From: Prevotella sp.
Lineage (GTDB): Bacteria > Bacteroidota > Bacteroidia > Bacteroidales > Bacteroidaceae
Assembly: GCA_017619375.1 (NCBI GenBank)
Contig: JAFZSL010000007.1
Span: 62,001 to 126,000, forward strand
Length of the DNA stretch: 64,000 nt
Direction of reading: 5' to 3'
Shown: positions 17,423-26,349 of the stretch, piece after piece
Position numbering within the stretch: the first letter of the stretch is position 1
How the letters are laid out: each line of letters starts with the position of its first letter
Made by a program: the position numbers and the translations under genes
Notes under the pieces: model-generated
What the model was told of the DNA's origin: nothing
The model's input: only the letters and a program-made list of their open reading frames with translations
Database searches by the model: none

Positions 17423-19570
17423 ATGGCAGCAATAGGAAAAATTAGAAGCTGGGGACCCTTCCTTGTAATCATCATCGGATTGGGTCTGTTTGGATTTATC
17501 GCAGGAGACATGTTCCGCTCATGTGAAACTACTGGTAGAATGAGCAGCAACAGGGCAGGACAAGTCCTTGGGGAAAACATTAATGCACAAGACTATCAGG
17601 AATACCAAACCGAATTTGTGGAGTGTTCCAAGATGGGCGCACAGCAGCAGATGGACGAAGAACAACTGCGAAGGATGGCGTGGAATAGTTTCGTGCAAAA
17701 CAAAATCACCGAGAACGAGACTTCAAAACTCGGACTTACCGTCACCAATGATGAAGTCAAGAACCTGATGGTGAAGGGAAGCCCGTTCTTGCAGGGACTT
17801 GCAAGTGCCATACCTTTCTTGGCCAACGAGCAAACCGGTATGTTTGACAAGTCCAAATATGACACCTTCTTGGATGAATATAAAAAGAACAAGTCCAACC
17901 CACAATTGGTCGAGGAATATAATAAAATGTACAAGTTCTTGGAATTCAAGTTGGAAGAATTCAAGCAGCAACTCTTGATGGCCAAATATAGGAGCCTGAT
18001 TCAAAATGCTGTACTTTCCAATCCCGTGGAGGCCAAGTTCGCCTTTAATTCCGAGAAACAGGAGAGTGACATCCAACTCGCATACTTGGACTACAAGAGT
18101 GTCAACGACAAGGAGGTCAATGTCACAGAGGATGACCTCAAGGCCAAATATAATGAAATGAAAGAGACCTTCAAGGCTCCAGAGGAGCAGAGGGCCGTCA
18201 AGTATATCCTCGTCAAGAAAGAAGCTTCACAGGCTGATAGAAATGAATTGAACAAGGCTTTGGTCAGTTGCGCTGAAAAACTCAAGGCTGGTGAAGACCC
18301 TGAGAAAGTCGTAAGAGAGGGACAGTCTGACCTGTCTTATCTTGGAGTGCCCGTGACAAAGAAAGTCTTGACTGGAGAAATCGCAAGCAAAATCGATTCC
18401 ATGGCTGTTGGTGATGTAGTTGGACCACTGGAAAGCAAGTTCGACAACACCATGAATGTCGTCAAACTCATCGCAAAGACTACTTTGCCTGACTCTGTTG
18501 AGTTCCGCAGCATTCCGCTGGGAGGTGACGATGCCACCACTGCCACCAAGGCCGACAGCATCCTCAAGGCTATCAATGCTGGTGGTGACTTCGAAGCCAT
18601 TGCCAAAAACTATGGACAAACCGGAGCCAAGAACTGGTTTACTTCTTCTGCTTATGAAAGGGCTGCAAGTGTGAGCAAAGATGAGGCTCTGATTATCAAT
18701 GCACTCAACACAATGGCTGTCAATGAGGTGAAAGTCATCCCACAGGCACAGGCAAAGATCATTGTGCAAGTCACTGACAGAAAGGCTATGACAACTAAGT
18801 ATGACCTTGCCATTGTCAAGCGGCAAATCAGGTACTCTCCTGCTACCTCTGATGAAATCACCAACAAGTTCAACCAGTTTGTTGCAGGCAACAATACGTT
18901 GGAAAAAATCGAGAAGAATGCTGCTAAGTCAGGTTACCAGGTGCTCGAGGCTAAAAACATCACCACTGGCAACGGCGTTATTCCTGGAATCGCCAATTCC
19001 AGAGATGCTCTAAAGTGGGTGTTCGAGGCTGACAAGAACGATGTTTCCGAAGTGTTCAATTGTGGAGCAAATCGTGACGAACTACTTCTCATGGTACTCA
19101 CGGGAATCGAACCTAAAGGTTATTTGACCTTGGAGAATCCTGAAATAAAGGATATGGTCAAGAATGAGGTCATCAAAGACAAGAAGGCCGAATTGCTCAT
19201 TGCCAAGCTCAAGGACGTAAAGAGTATCGAGGCTGCAAAGGCAAAGGGTGCAAAGGTTGTCGAAGAGGGTGTGAAGCAAATCACTTTCGCTTCACCTGTG
19301 ACCATCACCGAATTGCAGACCAGCGAGCCTGCACTTAGCGGCGCCGTGGCTGCCACAGAAAAAGGCAAGTTCTCCGCAAAACCAGTCAAGGGCAACAATG
19401 CTGTATACGTCTTCTTGGTAGAGGACAGAAGGACACTTGAAGGAGAGTTCAACGAGAAGGAATACATGCAGAGGGTGATGCAGAGAGAAGCTCAAAATGT
19501 CATGCAGGCATCCGGCATGGACCTCTATTTCAATGCCGAGATAAAAGACAACAGATACCTCTTCTTCTAA
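17423..19570 (+). CDS. PpiD-like periplasmic folding factor (SurA N-terminal and parvulin domains)
   Basis: Membrane-anchored periplasmic chaperone/peptidyl-prolyl isomerase, 715 residues. One N-terminal membrane helix (about 10-28) is followed by a SurA-like N-terminal domain containing AQDYQEYQTEFVECSK and the helical region to about 220. A first parvulin-like domain (about 225-320) and a second (about 345-440, VEFRSIPLGG...GGDFEAIAKNYG) follow, and a third repeat-like part continues to the C-terminus, which ends DNRYLFF. Parvulin catalytic residues are not clearly conserved, so the chaperone role may dominate. Its position after barrel, lptC and CNNM genes fits outer-membrane protein assembly. 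Confidence 0.85.
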   Translation: MAAIGKIRSWGPFLVIIIGLGLFGFIAGDMFRSCETTGRMSSNRAGQVLGENINAQDYQEYQTEFVECSKMGAQQQMDEEQLRRMAWNSFVQNKITENETSKLGLTVTNDEVKNLMVKGSPFLQGLASAIPFLANEQTGMFDKSKYDTFLDEYKKNKSNPQLVEEYNKMYKFLEFKLEEFKQQLLMAKYRSLIQNAVLSNPVEAKFAFNSEKQESDIQLAYLDYKSVNDKEVNVTEDDLKAKYNEMKETFKAPEEQRAVKYILVKKEASQADRNELNKALVSCAEKLKAGEDPEKVVREGQSDLSYLGVPVTKKVLTGEIASKIDSMAVGDVVGPLESKFDNTMNVVKLIAKTTLPDSVEFRSIPLGGDDATTATKADSILKAINAGGDFEAIAKNYGQTGAKNWFTSSAYERAASVSKDEALIINALNTMAVNEVKVIPQAQAKIIVQVTDRKAMTTKYDLAIVKRQIRYSPATSDEITNKFNQFVAGNNTLEKIEKNAAKSGYQVLEAKNITTGNGVIPGIANSRDALKWVFEADKNDVSEVFNCGANRDELLLMVLTGIEPKGYLTLENPEIKDMVKNEVIKDKKAELLIAKLKDVKSIEAAKAKGAKVVEEGVKQITFASPVTITELQTSEPALSGAVAATEKGKFSAKPVKGNNAVYVFLVEDRRTLEGEFNEKEYMQRVMQREAQNVMQASGMDLYFNAEIKDNRYLFF

Positions 19571-19588
19571 AAACAATTCACATAGGAG

Positions 19589-19623
19589 AAAAAGAGGGCT
19601 TCCCATCAGGAAACCCTCTTTTT
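19589..19623 (+). terminator. Rho-independent terminator after the PpiD-like gene
   Basis: Ten-base perfect stem AAAAAGAGGG/CCCTCTTTTT around a 15-base loop that can itself pair TTCC with GGAA. The final T run completes the signal, 19 bases after the stop. Confidence 0.85.
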
Positions 19624-19642
19624 CGTAAAAAAACAAGACAAC

Positions 19643-21205
19643 ATGATCAACACCAAATATCTTGAATCCTTCATTCACTATAGGAAAGTAGTGGCTTCCA
19701 TGGCTGTCGTTGGCATTGTCCTCACGACCTTGTGGGCTTGTGGAAGCGCATCCACCGTGGAAGCAGAACAGTCTCCCGCAAAAAGAGAATTCAGGGCGGC
19801 ATGGATACAAGCTGTCAACGGACAATGGATAGGCATGTCTACACAACAGATGCAGAACACTTTGAGATACCAACTCGATGAATTATGGAAAGATGGTGTC
19901 AATGCCATCATCTTCCAAGTCAGACCGGAGTGTGACGCACTTTACCAAAGCGACATCGAACCTTGGAGCAGGTTCCTCACCGGAGAGCAAGGCAAGGCCC
20001 CCAGCCCATATTGGGACCCACTTCAGTGGATGGTGGACGAATGCCACAAAAGAGGAATGGAGCTTCACGCATGGATCAATCCTTACAGAGCCAGGACGAA
20101 AACCACAAAGGAACTCGCATCAAACCACATCGCCGTAAAAAAGCCGGAATGGTGTTTCGAATACGACGGCCTGCTTATTCTCAACCCGGGAATTCCCCAA
20201 ACCAAAGACTTTATCTGCAAGGTGGTGGATGACATCGTCAGCAGGTATGACATAGATGGATTACACATCGACGACTATTTCTATCCTTATCCCGTGTCAG
20301 GAATGCCCATCAATGACGACAGGGAGTTTGAGAGATACAACAATGGTTTCTCCAACAAGGGTGACTGGAGGCGAGACAATGTCAATGTATTCATCAAACA
20401 GTTGCATAAAATCATTCATGACAGAAAGCCTTGGGTGAAATTCGGGGTTTCTCCTTTCGGTATTTACAGGAACAGCAAGTCGGACCCAAGGGTAGGAAGC
20501 GCTACCAATGGAACCCAAAACTACGACGATCTTTATGCCGATGTCTTGCTTTGGGTGAACAATGGATGGGTGGACTACTGCGTACCTCAGCTCTATTGGG
20601 AAATAGGCAACAAGGCTGCGGATTACAAGACGCTTATCAAATGGTGGGACAAACATGCAGCAAACAGACCACTTTACATTGGAGAAGATGTAGAGAGGAC
20701 GGTGAAGTACCCTGACCCCGACAATCCCAATTCCCATCAAATGGGAGCGAAATACAAACTGCACAAGCAGATGCCAAATGTCAAGGGGACGGTGTTGTGG
20801 TATGCCAAGGCCGCTGTCGATAACGTGGGAAACTATGGTTCGGCACTCAGAGGTAACTACTGGAGATACAAGGCGTTGCAACCAAATATGCCGTTCATTG
20901 ACAGCAAAGCGCCTGAAAAACCAAGAAAAGTGAAGCAGGTGAAGACCGATGATGGATACGTGCTCTTCTGGACAGCACCTAAAGCTTCTGGTTGGAAAGA
21001 CAAGGCCGTCAAGTATGTTGTTTATAGATTTGCCGAGGACGAGGATGTCAATTTGGCCGACCCATCCAGAATTGTTGCAGTTACTGCCAACACTTTCTAC
21101 AAATTGCCATACAAGGATGGGAGCACCAAATGGAAATTTGTGGTGTCTTCTCTTGATAGGATGAGCAATGAAAGCAAAGGGGTGGTCGTGAAAGTGAAAT
21201 TATGA
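19643..21205 (+). CDS. Family 10-like glycoside hydrolase (GHL10) lipoprotein
   Basis: Predicted lipoprotein of 520 residues with lipobox Cys33 (TTLWACGS). The GHL10 (DUF187) TIM-barrel covers about 48-370: REFRAAWIQAVNG at the start, NAIIFQVRPECDALYQS, the HAWINPYRAR strand, GLHIDDYFYPYP with candidate acidic catalytic residues, and GVSPFGIYRN. A fibronectin type III-like domain (about 400-520) ends the protein. E. coli DigH (YddW), a family relative, cleaves glycan strands stripped of peptides, so activity on denuded peptidoglycan is a reasonable inference, in keeping with the envelope genes upstream. A xylanase or other glycanase role cannot be excluded. Confidence 0.85.
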   Translation: MINTKYLESFIHYRKVVASMAVVGIVLTTLWACGSASTVEAEQSPAKREFRAAWIQAVNGQWIGMSTQQMQNTLRYQLDELWKDGVNAIIFQVRPECDALYQSDIEPWSRFLTGEQGKAPSPYWDPLQWMVDECHKRGMELHAWINPYRARTKTTKELASNHIAVKKPEWCFEYDGLLILNPGIPQTKDFICKVVDDIVSRYDIDGLHIDDYFYPYPVSGMPINDDREFERYNNGFSNKGDWRRDNVNVFIKQLHKIIHDRKPWVKFGVSPFGIYRNSKSDPRVGSATNGTQNYDDLYADVLLWVNNGWVDYCVPQLYWEIGNKAADYKTLIKWWDKHAANRPLYIGEDVERTVKYPDPDNPNSHQMGAKYKLHKQMPNVKGTVLWYAKAAVDNVGNYGSALRGNYWRYKALQPNMPFIDSKAPEKPRKVKQVKTDDGYVLFWTAPKASGWKDKAVKYVVYRFAEDEDVNLADPSRIVAVTANTFYKLPYKDGSTKWKFVVSSLDRMSNESKGVVVKVKL

Positions 21206-21245
21206 CGCTTTTATGCACAAATCCTTGCTAAAAAAACGAAAAAAA

Positions 21246-21276
21246 ATTGCCGTGTGAAAAAATTGTGCTATTTTTG
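21246..21276 (+). promoter_or_regulatory. Predicted promoter for the 21316 lipoprotein gene
   Basis: ATTG (21246-21249), 19 bases, TATTTTTG (21269-21276), followed by CAAACG. Good match to the Bacteroidetes consensus, 40 bases before the ATG. Confidence 0.65.
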
Positions 21277-21315
21277 CAAACGCTAATAGAATATGTTCAA
21301 CCAAAAAAAGCTATC

Positions 21316-22131
21316 ATGAAAAAAACTTTCCGTTTCATTTGTATGGCTTTCATCGGCATGTCTGTGCTGATGATGGCTAGTTGCGACAAAACTGCAGCTG
21401 TCAAGGAAGCTGCCGATGCCGCTGCAAAGTCGTGCCCCATCAAACTCGGGCCCCTTGGAGAAGTCACTGCTTTCTCTGTTGATAACGAGGCTCTCGTTTG
21501 TGACATCACTCCAGATTCCGCTTTCATCTCTGATGAAAATGTGGACAAGTCTCTCGTTGCCAAGTATCTTGCTATCGAGCTCTTGCGCAGCAACCCAGAA
21601 CTCTTTTCCAAATTGATTGAGAGCGAGATCGGACTGAAAGGAAATGTAAAACTCGGTTCGGGAAATGTAGAGGCTTTCGTAGACGGTCAGGAACTTGCAG
21701 GCTTTAACAAGCAGGTCCTTGGGGCAAACGGGAACTATGCTTCCATCTTGCTTCCTCTCGTCAACCAATATCTTAACTCTCAAGCAAAGAAAGAATTGGG
21801 CGAAGGACTCAGCTTCAAGAAAGTACAGGTCAAGGGTTCTAAGGAAGAGATCTTGATCAATGTCGACGAGGAGAAAGTGAAGTATGACGACCTCAAAAGA
21901 AAGATTTTTGATTTGAAAGACGGAAACGCCAAGATTGAATACGTCAAGGATTTCGTTGGCCTGGCTTTACCTCTGATCGCAGAGATGAACTACGACTTGG
22001 ATTATTTGTATTCATTCAAGTCAGGGCAGCAAACCTATATGGAAATCACTGCTGATGAAATCAAGGCTTTCTTGAATAATGATAATGGCAAGGAAGAAGC
22101 CAAGGAGGAAGCTAAAGAAGAAGCCAAATAA
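21316..22131 (+). CDS. Hypothetical lipoprotein
   Basis: A 271-residue protein that I do not assign to a family. The signal peptide ends in a lipobox (VLMMASCDK, Cys23). The mature part begins with an Ala-rich helix and continues as mixed alpha/beta with no Cys and no metal motif. The C-terminus is a charged tail of repeated Lys-Glu-Glu-Ala units (about 259-271). The start at ATG 21316 (MKKTFRF) is preferred over an in-frame start at 21247, because it gives a canonical signal peptide and the promoter lies between the two. It is a single-gene unit with its own promoter and strong terminator, so probably well expressed. Confidence 0.75.
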   Translation: MKKTFRFICMAFIGMSVLMMASCDKTAAVKEAADAAAKSCPIKLGPLGEVTAFSVDNEALVCDITPDSAFISDENVDKSLVAKYLAIELLRSNPELFSKLIESEIGLKGNVKLGSGNVEAFVDGQELAGFNKQVLGANGNYASILLPLVNQYLNSQAKKELGEGLSFKKVQVKGSKEEILINVDEEKVKYDDLKRKIFDLKDGNAKIEYVKDFVGLALPLIAEMNYDLDYLYSFKSGQQTYMEITADEIKAFLNNDNGKEEAKEEAKEEAK

Positions 22132-22155
22132 GAAAGAATACTTTTGAATAGAGAA

Positions 22156-22203
22156 CTCCCCTCGACTCAGGCAGAGAACCTGGGACGAGGGGAGGTCTTT
22201 TAT
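22156..22203 (+). terminator. Rho-independent terminator after the hypothetical lipoprotein gene
   Basis: Stem CTCCCCTCG/CGAGGGGAG with an inner CAGG/CCTG pairing, followed by TCTTTTAT. It lies 25 bases after the stop. Confidence 0.85.
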
Positions 22204-22359
22204 TTGTGGCATAAGACACATCGAGGAGGTAAATAGAGGACGATGTCTTGTCCTTTGGCTACCTACTGCCACTTTTGATTCACCCTTGTTGCGTTCGTTG
22301 TGACAGATGTGGTAAAAGTATGGTAATATAATAATCCTGGCTAAGGACAGTACCAAACA

Positions 22360-23310
22360 TCATTCCTTGGTTTCTTTTTCCGCTTCTATCGGTTCTATAT
22401 GTATTTCCACGTGTGTGGATTCTCCATATTTATCCTTCAGCTTACCCTCGATATTCATTGCATGGAGATGTGCAGAGGCCACGCTCAAGTCACCGGGGAC
22501 ACATATGCTCATCTCGATGGCAAGGTCTCTGCCGATGCGGCCTGTCATAAGATGGTGCACGTCGGTAACGTTTTCTTCCATAGAGGCCATCTTTATGATG
22601 TCATCTTCCAAATCTTCAGGAAGACGCTTTGAAAACAGTTCGTTTACTGCTTCCTTGATAAGGACGTAAGCTATGCTGAAGATGAAGAAACTGACAATCA
22701 CAGCCGTAATGGGGTCCAACACGCGCCATTTCTCACCTAAAAAGATGGCACAGCCTATGCCGATGGTTGTGCCGAGAGAGGAAAGGGCGTCGGAACGGTG
22801 GTGCCAGGCGTTGGCGGCAAGAGCCGGGGAATGGGTCTTGCGTGACGTGCTGATGGTGAAACGATAGCACCATTCCTTGAGAATCATGCTCAAGATGGCT
22901 GCTGCAAGGGCAATGTATCCTGGCCGCTCCAAGATTTCGCCCTGAAAGGCTTTCAACGCCATCATCATACCGTTGCAGCAAATCAACAAACCGATGAAAA
23001 ACAGTGTGAGGCCAATCAACAACATGCAGATGGTTTCAAACTTCCCATGGCGGTAGGCGAGGTTCTTTTTCTTGGTGCGGATGCCCATTTTCGTCAATAC
23101 CAACACAATGATGTCGGTCAGCAAATCCGATACGGAATGCACCGCATCCGCCAGCATGGCTGCAGAGGATCCCAATACACCGGCGGTGAATTTCAGTACT
23201 ATCAAAAGGAGGTTGACAAGTGTCCCCCTTAAGGTCACTCTCACTATTTGGTTTTCTGCTTCTTGCTCGTTCATACCTGATGGTTTGCGCTCTGTTTCTT
23301 TTTCGTTCAT
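22360..23310 (-). CDS. Cation diffusion facilitator (CDF) metal exporter
   Basis: Inner-membrane divalent-metal/proton antiporter, 316 residues, probably exporting zinc, iron or manganese. About six hydrophobic segments are visible between residues 25 and 220. The metal site residues are D55, H58 and D62 in MLADAVHSVSD (helix 2) and H170/D174 in NAWHHRSDALSS (helix 5). The His in helix 5 points toward a zinc-type site, though selectivity is inference. The C-terminal cytoplasmic CDF domain contains VTDVHHLMTGRIG and VEIHIEP. ATG 23310 follows a perfect consensus promoter; a second in-frame ATG 36 bases in is possible. Confidence 0.9.
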   Translation of the reverse strand: MNEKETERKPSGMNEQEAENQIVRVTLRGTLVNLLLIVLKFTAGVLGSSAAMLADAVHSVSDLLTDIIVLVLTKMGIRTKKKNLAYRHGKFETICMLLIGLTLFFIGLLICCNGMMMALKAFQGEILERPGYIALAAAILSMILKEWCYRFTISTSRKTHSPALAANAWHHRSDALSSLGTTIGIGCAIFLGEKWRVLDPITAVIVSFFIFSIAYVLIKEAVNELFSKRLPEDLEDDIIKMASMEENVTDVHHLMTGRIGRDLAIEMSICVPGDLSVASAHLHAMNIEGKLKDKYGESTHVEIHIEPIEAEKETKE

Positions 23311-23332
23311 GGCAAAAGGCTTGCGTTCGATG

Positions 23333-23364
23333 CAAATTTACAACCTTATTTCCTATTTTGCAAA
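23333..23364 (-). promoter_or_regulatory. Consensus promoter for the CDF exporter
   Basis: Minus strand TTTG (23364-23361), 20 bases, TAAATTTG (23340-23333), both boxes perfect, 22 bases before the ATG at 23310. No Zur- or Fur-like palindrome is evident. Confidence 0.8.
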
Positions 23365-23585
23365 AAAAATGGGACAAACTACTCGCTTTTTCATCAAAAC
23401 ACCATTTTTTGCATTCAACAACCGGAAAAACAACACAAGAATGACGTTACATACATTGGGCAGGATTGCAACATGGCGTTTATGTGAATGAACTTGTTAT
23501 TCGCTTCCGGATGGGTGTCTTGACGATTGGGTTGGAGAAAAAAGAACGGGGAAATGTGAAAAACTTGAAATTTAAATCGAAAAAT

Positions 23586-23617
23586 TTGGATTTCAGAGAA
23601 TAAATTACTAATTTTGC
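23586..23617 (+). promoter_or_regulatory. Consensus promoter for tRNA-Arg
   Basis: TTTG (23586-23589), 20 bases, TAATTTTG (23610-23617), 14 bases before the mature tRNA start. Perfect match to the Bacteroidetes consensus. Confidence 0.85.
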
Positions 23618-23631
23618 AGCCGTTTTAGCTG

Positions 23632-23705
23632 GTTCCGTAGCTCAGCTGGATAGAGCAACTGCCTTCTAAGCAGTAGGTCTTGGGTTCGAGCCCCAACGGA
23701 ATCAC
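23632..23705 (+). tRNA. tRNA-Arg (anticodon TCT)
   Basis: A 74-base cloverleaf: acceptor stem GGTTCCG/CGGAATC (one G-T pair), D arm GCTCAGCTGGATAGAGC, anticodon arm with stem CTGCC/GCAG and loop CTTCTAA carrying TCT, variable region AGGTC, T arm with loop TTCGAGC, discriminator A. Only CC follows the discriminator, so the CCA tail is not fully encoded. It reads AGA codons. Confidence 0.95.
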
Positions 23706-23711
23706 CTAAAA

Positions 23712-23757
23712 AAGCGTTGTGAATTAGTCAGTTACACTGATTGTTCACAACGCTTTA
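23712..23757. terminator. Bidirectional terminator between tRNA-Arg and the CE2 esterase gene
   Basis: Thirteen-base perfect stem AAAGCGTTGTGAA/TTCACAACGCTTT with a 20-base loop. A-rich sequence on the left and T-rich on the right allow it to stop the tRNA transcript on the plus strand and the acylation operon on the minus strand. Confidence 0.85.
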
Positions 23758-23779
23758 TTCTTTATTCTTCCTATTTCCT

Positions 23780-24850
23780 TTACTCCCATCCCATTAATGT
23801 GCGAAGAAACGCGGTGAGTTCATCGGCCATCAACGCATGGCGTTGCATGGAAGGATGCCCTACGGCACCCATGCCTAGCGAACCGTCATCTGGGGTGAAA
23901 TCCATGCGGTAGACTTCGTTGTCTCCACGACTGGCGGCATCAGCGATGGCGGCGTCTTGTGCTTCCTGGATGTCTGTCAGACGTTTGGAGGTGGGGATGG
24001 CTCCGATGATATAAACAATTTTAGCATGGGGGTAACAACCACGCAAGGTGATGGTGAATGACTTGAACGCTTCGGATAGCTTCGACTTGTCATACTTTCC
24101 CAATGACGTGTCGTTGCAACCAAGGTTGACACATACCACGTCGGGCTGGAAAAGAGAGAAATCCCACTGCTCACCCTTGGTTGCATAAAAAGTATGGGGA
24201 TAGATATTGGGCATTATCTCATCAGGGATTTTCCCTCCGTAATTGCGGTAAATGCCGATGCCGCTACGTGCGCATACCTGGCATTGGGCGTTCAGTGCAC
24301 GGGCGGTGCACGCAGCATAGGTTTGGTAGAAGTTTTGTTGGCTGAAGAGGAAACGCTTGTCCTTGGCGCTGCCTTCTATGCCGTAGCCACACGTGATGGA
24401 GTTGCCAATGAACTCAATCTTTCGTGTTGGCAATGATGGGCGTTTTCCCAATTGGCAACCATCATCGAGGTAGAGGCCGTTGAAAGTGGGTTTCTTGTAA
24501 AGCCCCTCGATGAGGTAGGTGAGCGTGAGACGATGTTCTCCATTTTCCAATCCTTTGGCCAACTCTGTGACGGTTTGCCCTTTGCCCACCAGCACCTTGC
24601 GGGCGGCGAGGTCGTCTATCTCCACCATGAAATAGCCGCAATCCGCATTGGTGTCCATGGATGCGGATGTACCGTTGAACACAGCGTGTATCTGGACACC
24701 AGGGTAGGTCCATACAGCCGAACCTGGCTTCGTTTCCCAGCTGATACGTCCCACGTAGGCAAAACCAGGGTCGGTGGCGGTGATGAAAGTGGATGCATTG
24801 ATGGATAGGCTTGCCACAAACAGCAGCAGCGTGAATGTCGTTTGTCTCAT
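23780..24850 (-). CDS. CE2-type SGNH carbohydrate esterase
   Basis: Exported esterase, 356 residues with signal peptide (about 1-19), likely to remove acetyl groups from a polysaccharide. Residues 25-135 form the N-terminal jelly-roll typical of family CE2. The SGNH domain follows, with nucleophile Ser151 in FIGNSITCGYG, LGCNDTS as block III and His332 in GHPSMQRH. Two details differ from textbook SGNH enzymes: Asn replaces Asp before the nucleophile, and no Asp stands three residues before His332. CE2 enzymes are known to work with a Ser-His dyad, so activity is still expected. It is the last gene of a three-gene operon with an MBOAT acyltransferase (stop five bases upstream) and a second SGNH protein. 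Confidence 0.82.
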   Translation of the reverse strand: MRQTTFTLLLFVASLSINASTFITATDPGFAYVGRISWETKPGSAVWTYPGVQIHAVFNGTSASMDTNADCGYFMVEIDDLAARKVLVGKGQTVTELAKGLENGEHRLTLTYLIEGLYKKPTFNGLYLDDGCQLGKRPSLPTRKIEFIGNSITCGYGIEGSAKDKRFLFSQQNFYQTYAACTARALNAQCQVCARSGIGIYRNYGGKIPDEIMPNIYPHTFYATKGEQWDFSLFQPDVVCVNLGCNDTSLGKYDKSKLSEAFKSFTITLRGCYPHAKIVYIIGAIPTSKRLTDIQEAQDAAIADAASRGDNEVYRMDFTPDDGSLGMGAVGHPSMQRHALMADELTAFLRTLMGWE

Positions 24851-24855
24851 TGATG

Positions 24856-26316
24856 TCAGAATTGTGCGTAGATGAAGGGCTGGATGTCACTAAGACGGAA
24901 ATTGATCACCAGTTGCAATATGATGAACAGGAGAATGGCTTTCAATGTGATGGGCGAGTCAATGAACCATTGTTTCAGACGCTCCGTATGACGCTGGCGA
25001 ATGCCATGCAAAGCCATGCCAAGCACCAAGAACACCACCCATGCCGTCCGGGTCTGGACAAAAGGTACCAGGTAGGCCCAACTGAAGTCGGTGAACACCT
25101 TCTTGATGATAAGACCTGCTGTGTGAAGGTTGGGAGCACGGAAAAACACCCAGGTGAACATCACGTAGCAATAGGTGATGAGAAAGGCGAAAAACCTCAC
25201 ATACCATGTGTTCTCTATCTTGTCAAGCCATTGGCGGCAAAATTTGTGCACCACAAGACCCACACCGTGTAGTGCGCCCCATATCAAGAACATCCACGAG
25301 GCACCATGCCACAAGCCGGCCACAACCATCGTGATGAAATTGTTGAAATAGGTGCGTATCTTTCCCTTGCGATTGCCACCAAGAGGGATGTAGAGGTAGT
25401 CGCGAAACCACGTGGAAAGAGAGATGTGCCATCGACGCCAAAACTCCTGAAGATTGAGTGACTGGTAGGGATAGCGGAAATTCTCTTTCAGTTCGTAACC
25501 CATCAGCAAGGCGATGCCGATGCTCATGTCGCTATAGCCGGAGAAGTCGCAGTAAATCTGCAAGGAGTAGCCCATCACTCCCATTAGGTTTTCAAAACCG
25601 GAGAATGCGGTGGGATCGTCGAATATCCAGTTGTTGTATTGGGCGATGTAATCGGCGATGAGAGCTTTTTTCAACAGACCGACCATGATTAGCCAGAGGC
25701 CGGTGTAAACCTGTCTGTCAGTGATGTGGTAGCGATGCTTCAACTGTGGGATAAGAGTTTCCGCACGGGTGATGGGACCTGCCATCAACAAGGGGAAGAA
25801 CGTCAAATAGAAGGCGTATTCCAACAAGCTGGTCTCCATAGTGAAGCGTTTCTTGTAAACGTCCACCGTGTAGCTGATAGCCTGAAAGGTGTAGAAAGAG
25901 ATGCCGACAGGGAGGATGATCGACAAAGGGGAGATGTTCGTCGAAGTGATGTCTCGCAGGATGTCGATGAAAAAGTTCGTATATTTATAGTAGAGTAGGG
26001 GAAGCAGGTCGAGTATCACGATGCCCCACATCCATCTCAAGCGAGCCTTGCCCTCTTTTTCATTCATCCGACTGGTCAGATAGTAAGAGGCCAGTACGGT
26101 GGCGGGGAGAAGGAGCATCAGAATGCCGTTGGCCTTATAGGCGAAAAACAAGCTGAAAGCCAACACATAGCTCATCATCGTCACCTTGGAAGAATGACGG
26201 ATGAGGATATAGAAGCCGAAAAAGATGATAAAGGTCACAGCGAATGGTATCGACACAAGAGACCAAGTGCTGTCAGGAGCAGAGAGGTAATGGTGAAGGT
26301 AATCGCTGAGCGGCAT
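24856..26316 (-). CDS. MBOAT family O-acyltransferase (AlgI/DltB/PatA type)
   Basis: Polytopic inner-membrane protein of 486 residues that would transfer acetyl (or another acyl) groups across the membrane for O-acylation of an envelope glycan. About ten or more hydrophobic segments are visible. The conserved MBOAT residues are present: RRWHISLSTWFRDYLYIPLGG around His297 and the invariant His337 in GLWHGASW. LPVGISFYTFQAISYTVDVY (136-155) is typical of the AlgI/PatA branch. It is flanked by a membrane-anchored SGNH protein upstream and a CE2 esterase downstream, resembling the AlgI-AlgJ and PatA-PatB pairs. The acceptor (peptidoglycan, capsule or LPS) cannot be told from sequence. Confidence 0.9.
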   Translation of the reverse strand: MPLSDYLHHYLSAPDSTWSLVSIPFAVTFIIFFGFYILIRHSSKVTMMSYVLAFSLFFAYKANGILMLLLPATVLASYYLTSRMNEKEGKARLRWMWGIVILDLLPLLYYKYTNFFIDILRDITSTNISPLSIILPVGISFYTFQAISYTVDVYKKRFTMETSLLEYAFYLTFFPLLMAGPITRAETLIPQLKHRYHITDRQVYTGLWLIMVGLLKKALIADYIAQYNNWIFDDPTAFSGFENLMGVMGYSLQIYCDFSGYSDMSIGIALLMGYELKENFRYPYQSLNLQEFWRRWHISLSTWFRDYLYIPLGGNRKGKIRTYFNNFITMVVAGLWHGASWMFLIWGALHGVGLVVHKFCRQWLDKIENTWYVRFFAFLITYCYVMFTWVFFRAPNLHTAGLIIKKVFTDFSWAYLVPFVQTRTAWVVFLVLGMALHGIRQRHTERLKQWFIDSPITLKAILLFIILQLVINFRLSDIQPFIYAQF

Positions 26317-26349
26317 GACGAAATAGAAAAAGGAAAGTGGCGGCTACCG

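Noticed and set aside
22090-22131. Tandem GAAGAAGCCAA-type repeats
   Set aside because: They encode the Lys-Glu-Glu-Ala tail of the lipoprotein and are a simple coding repeat.
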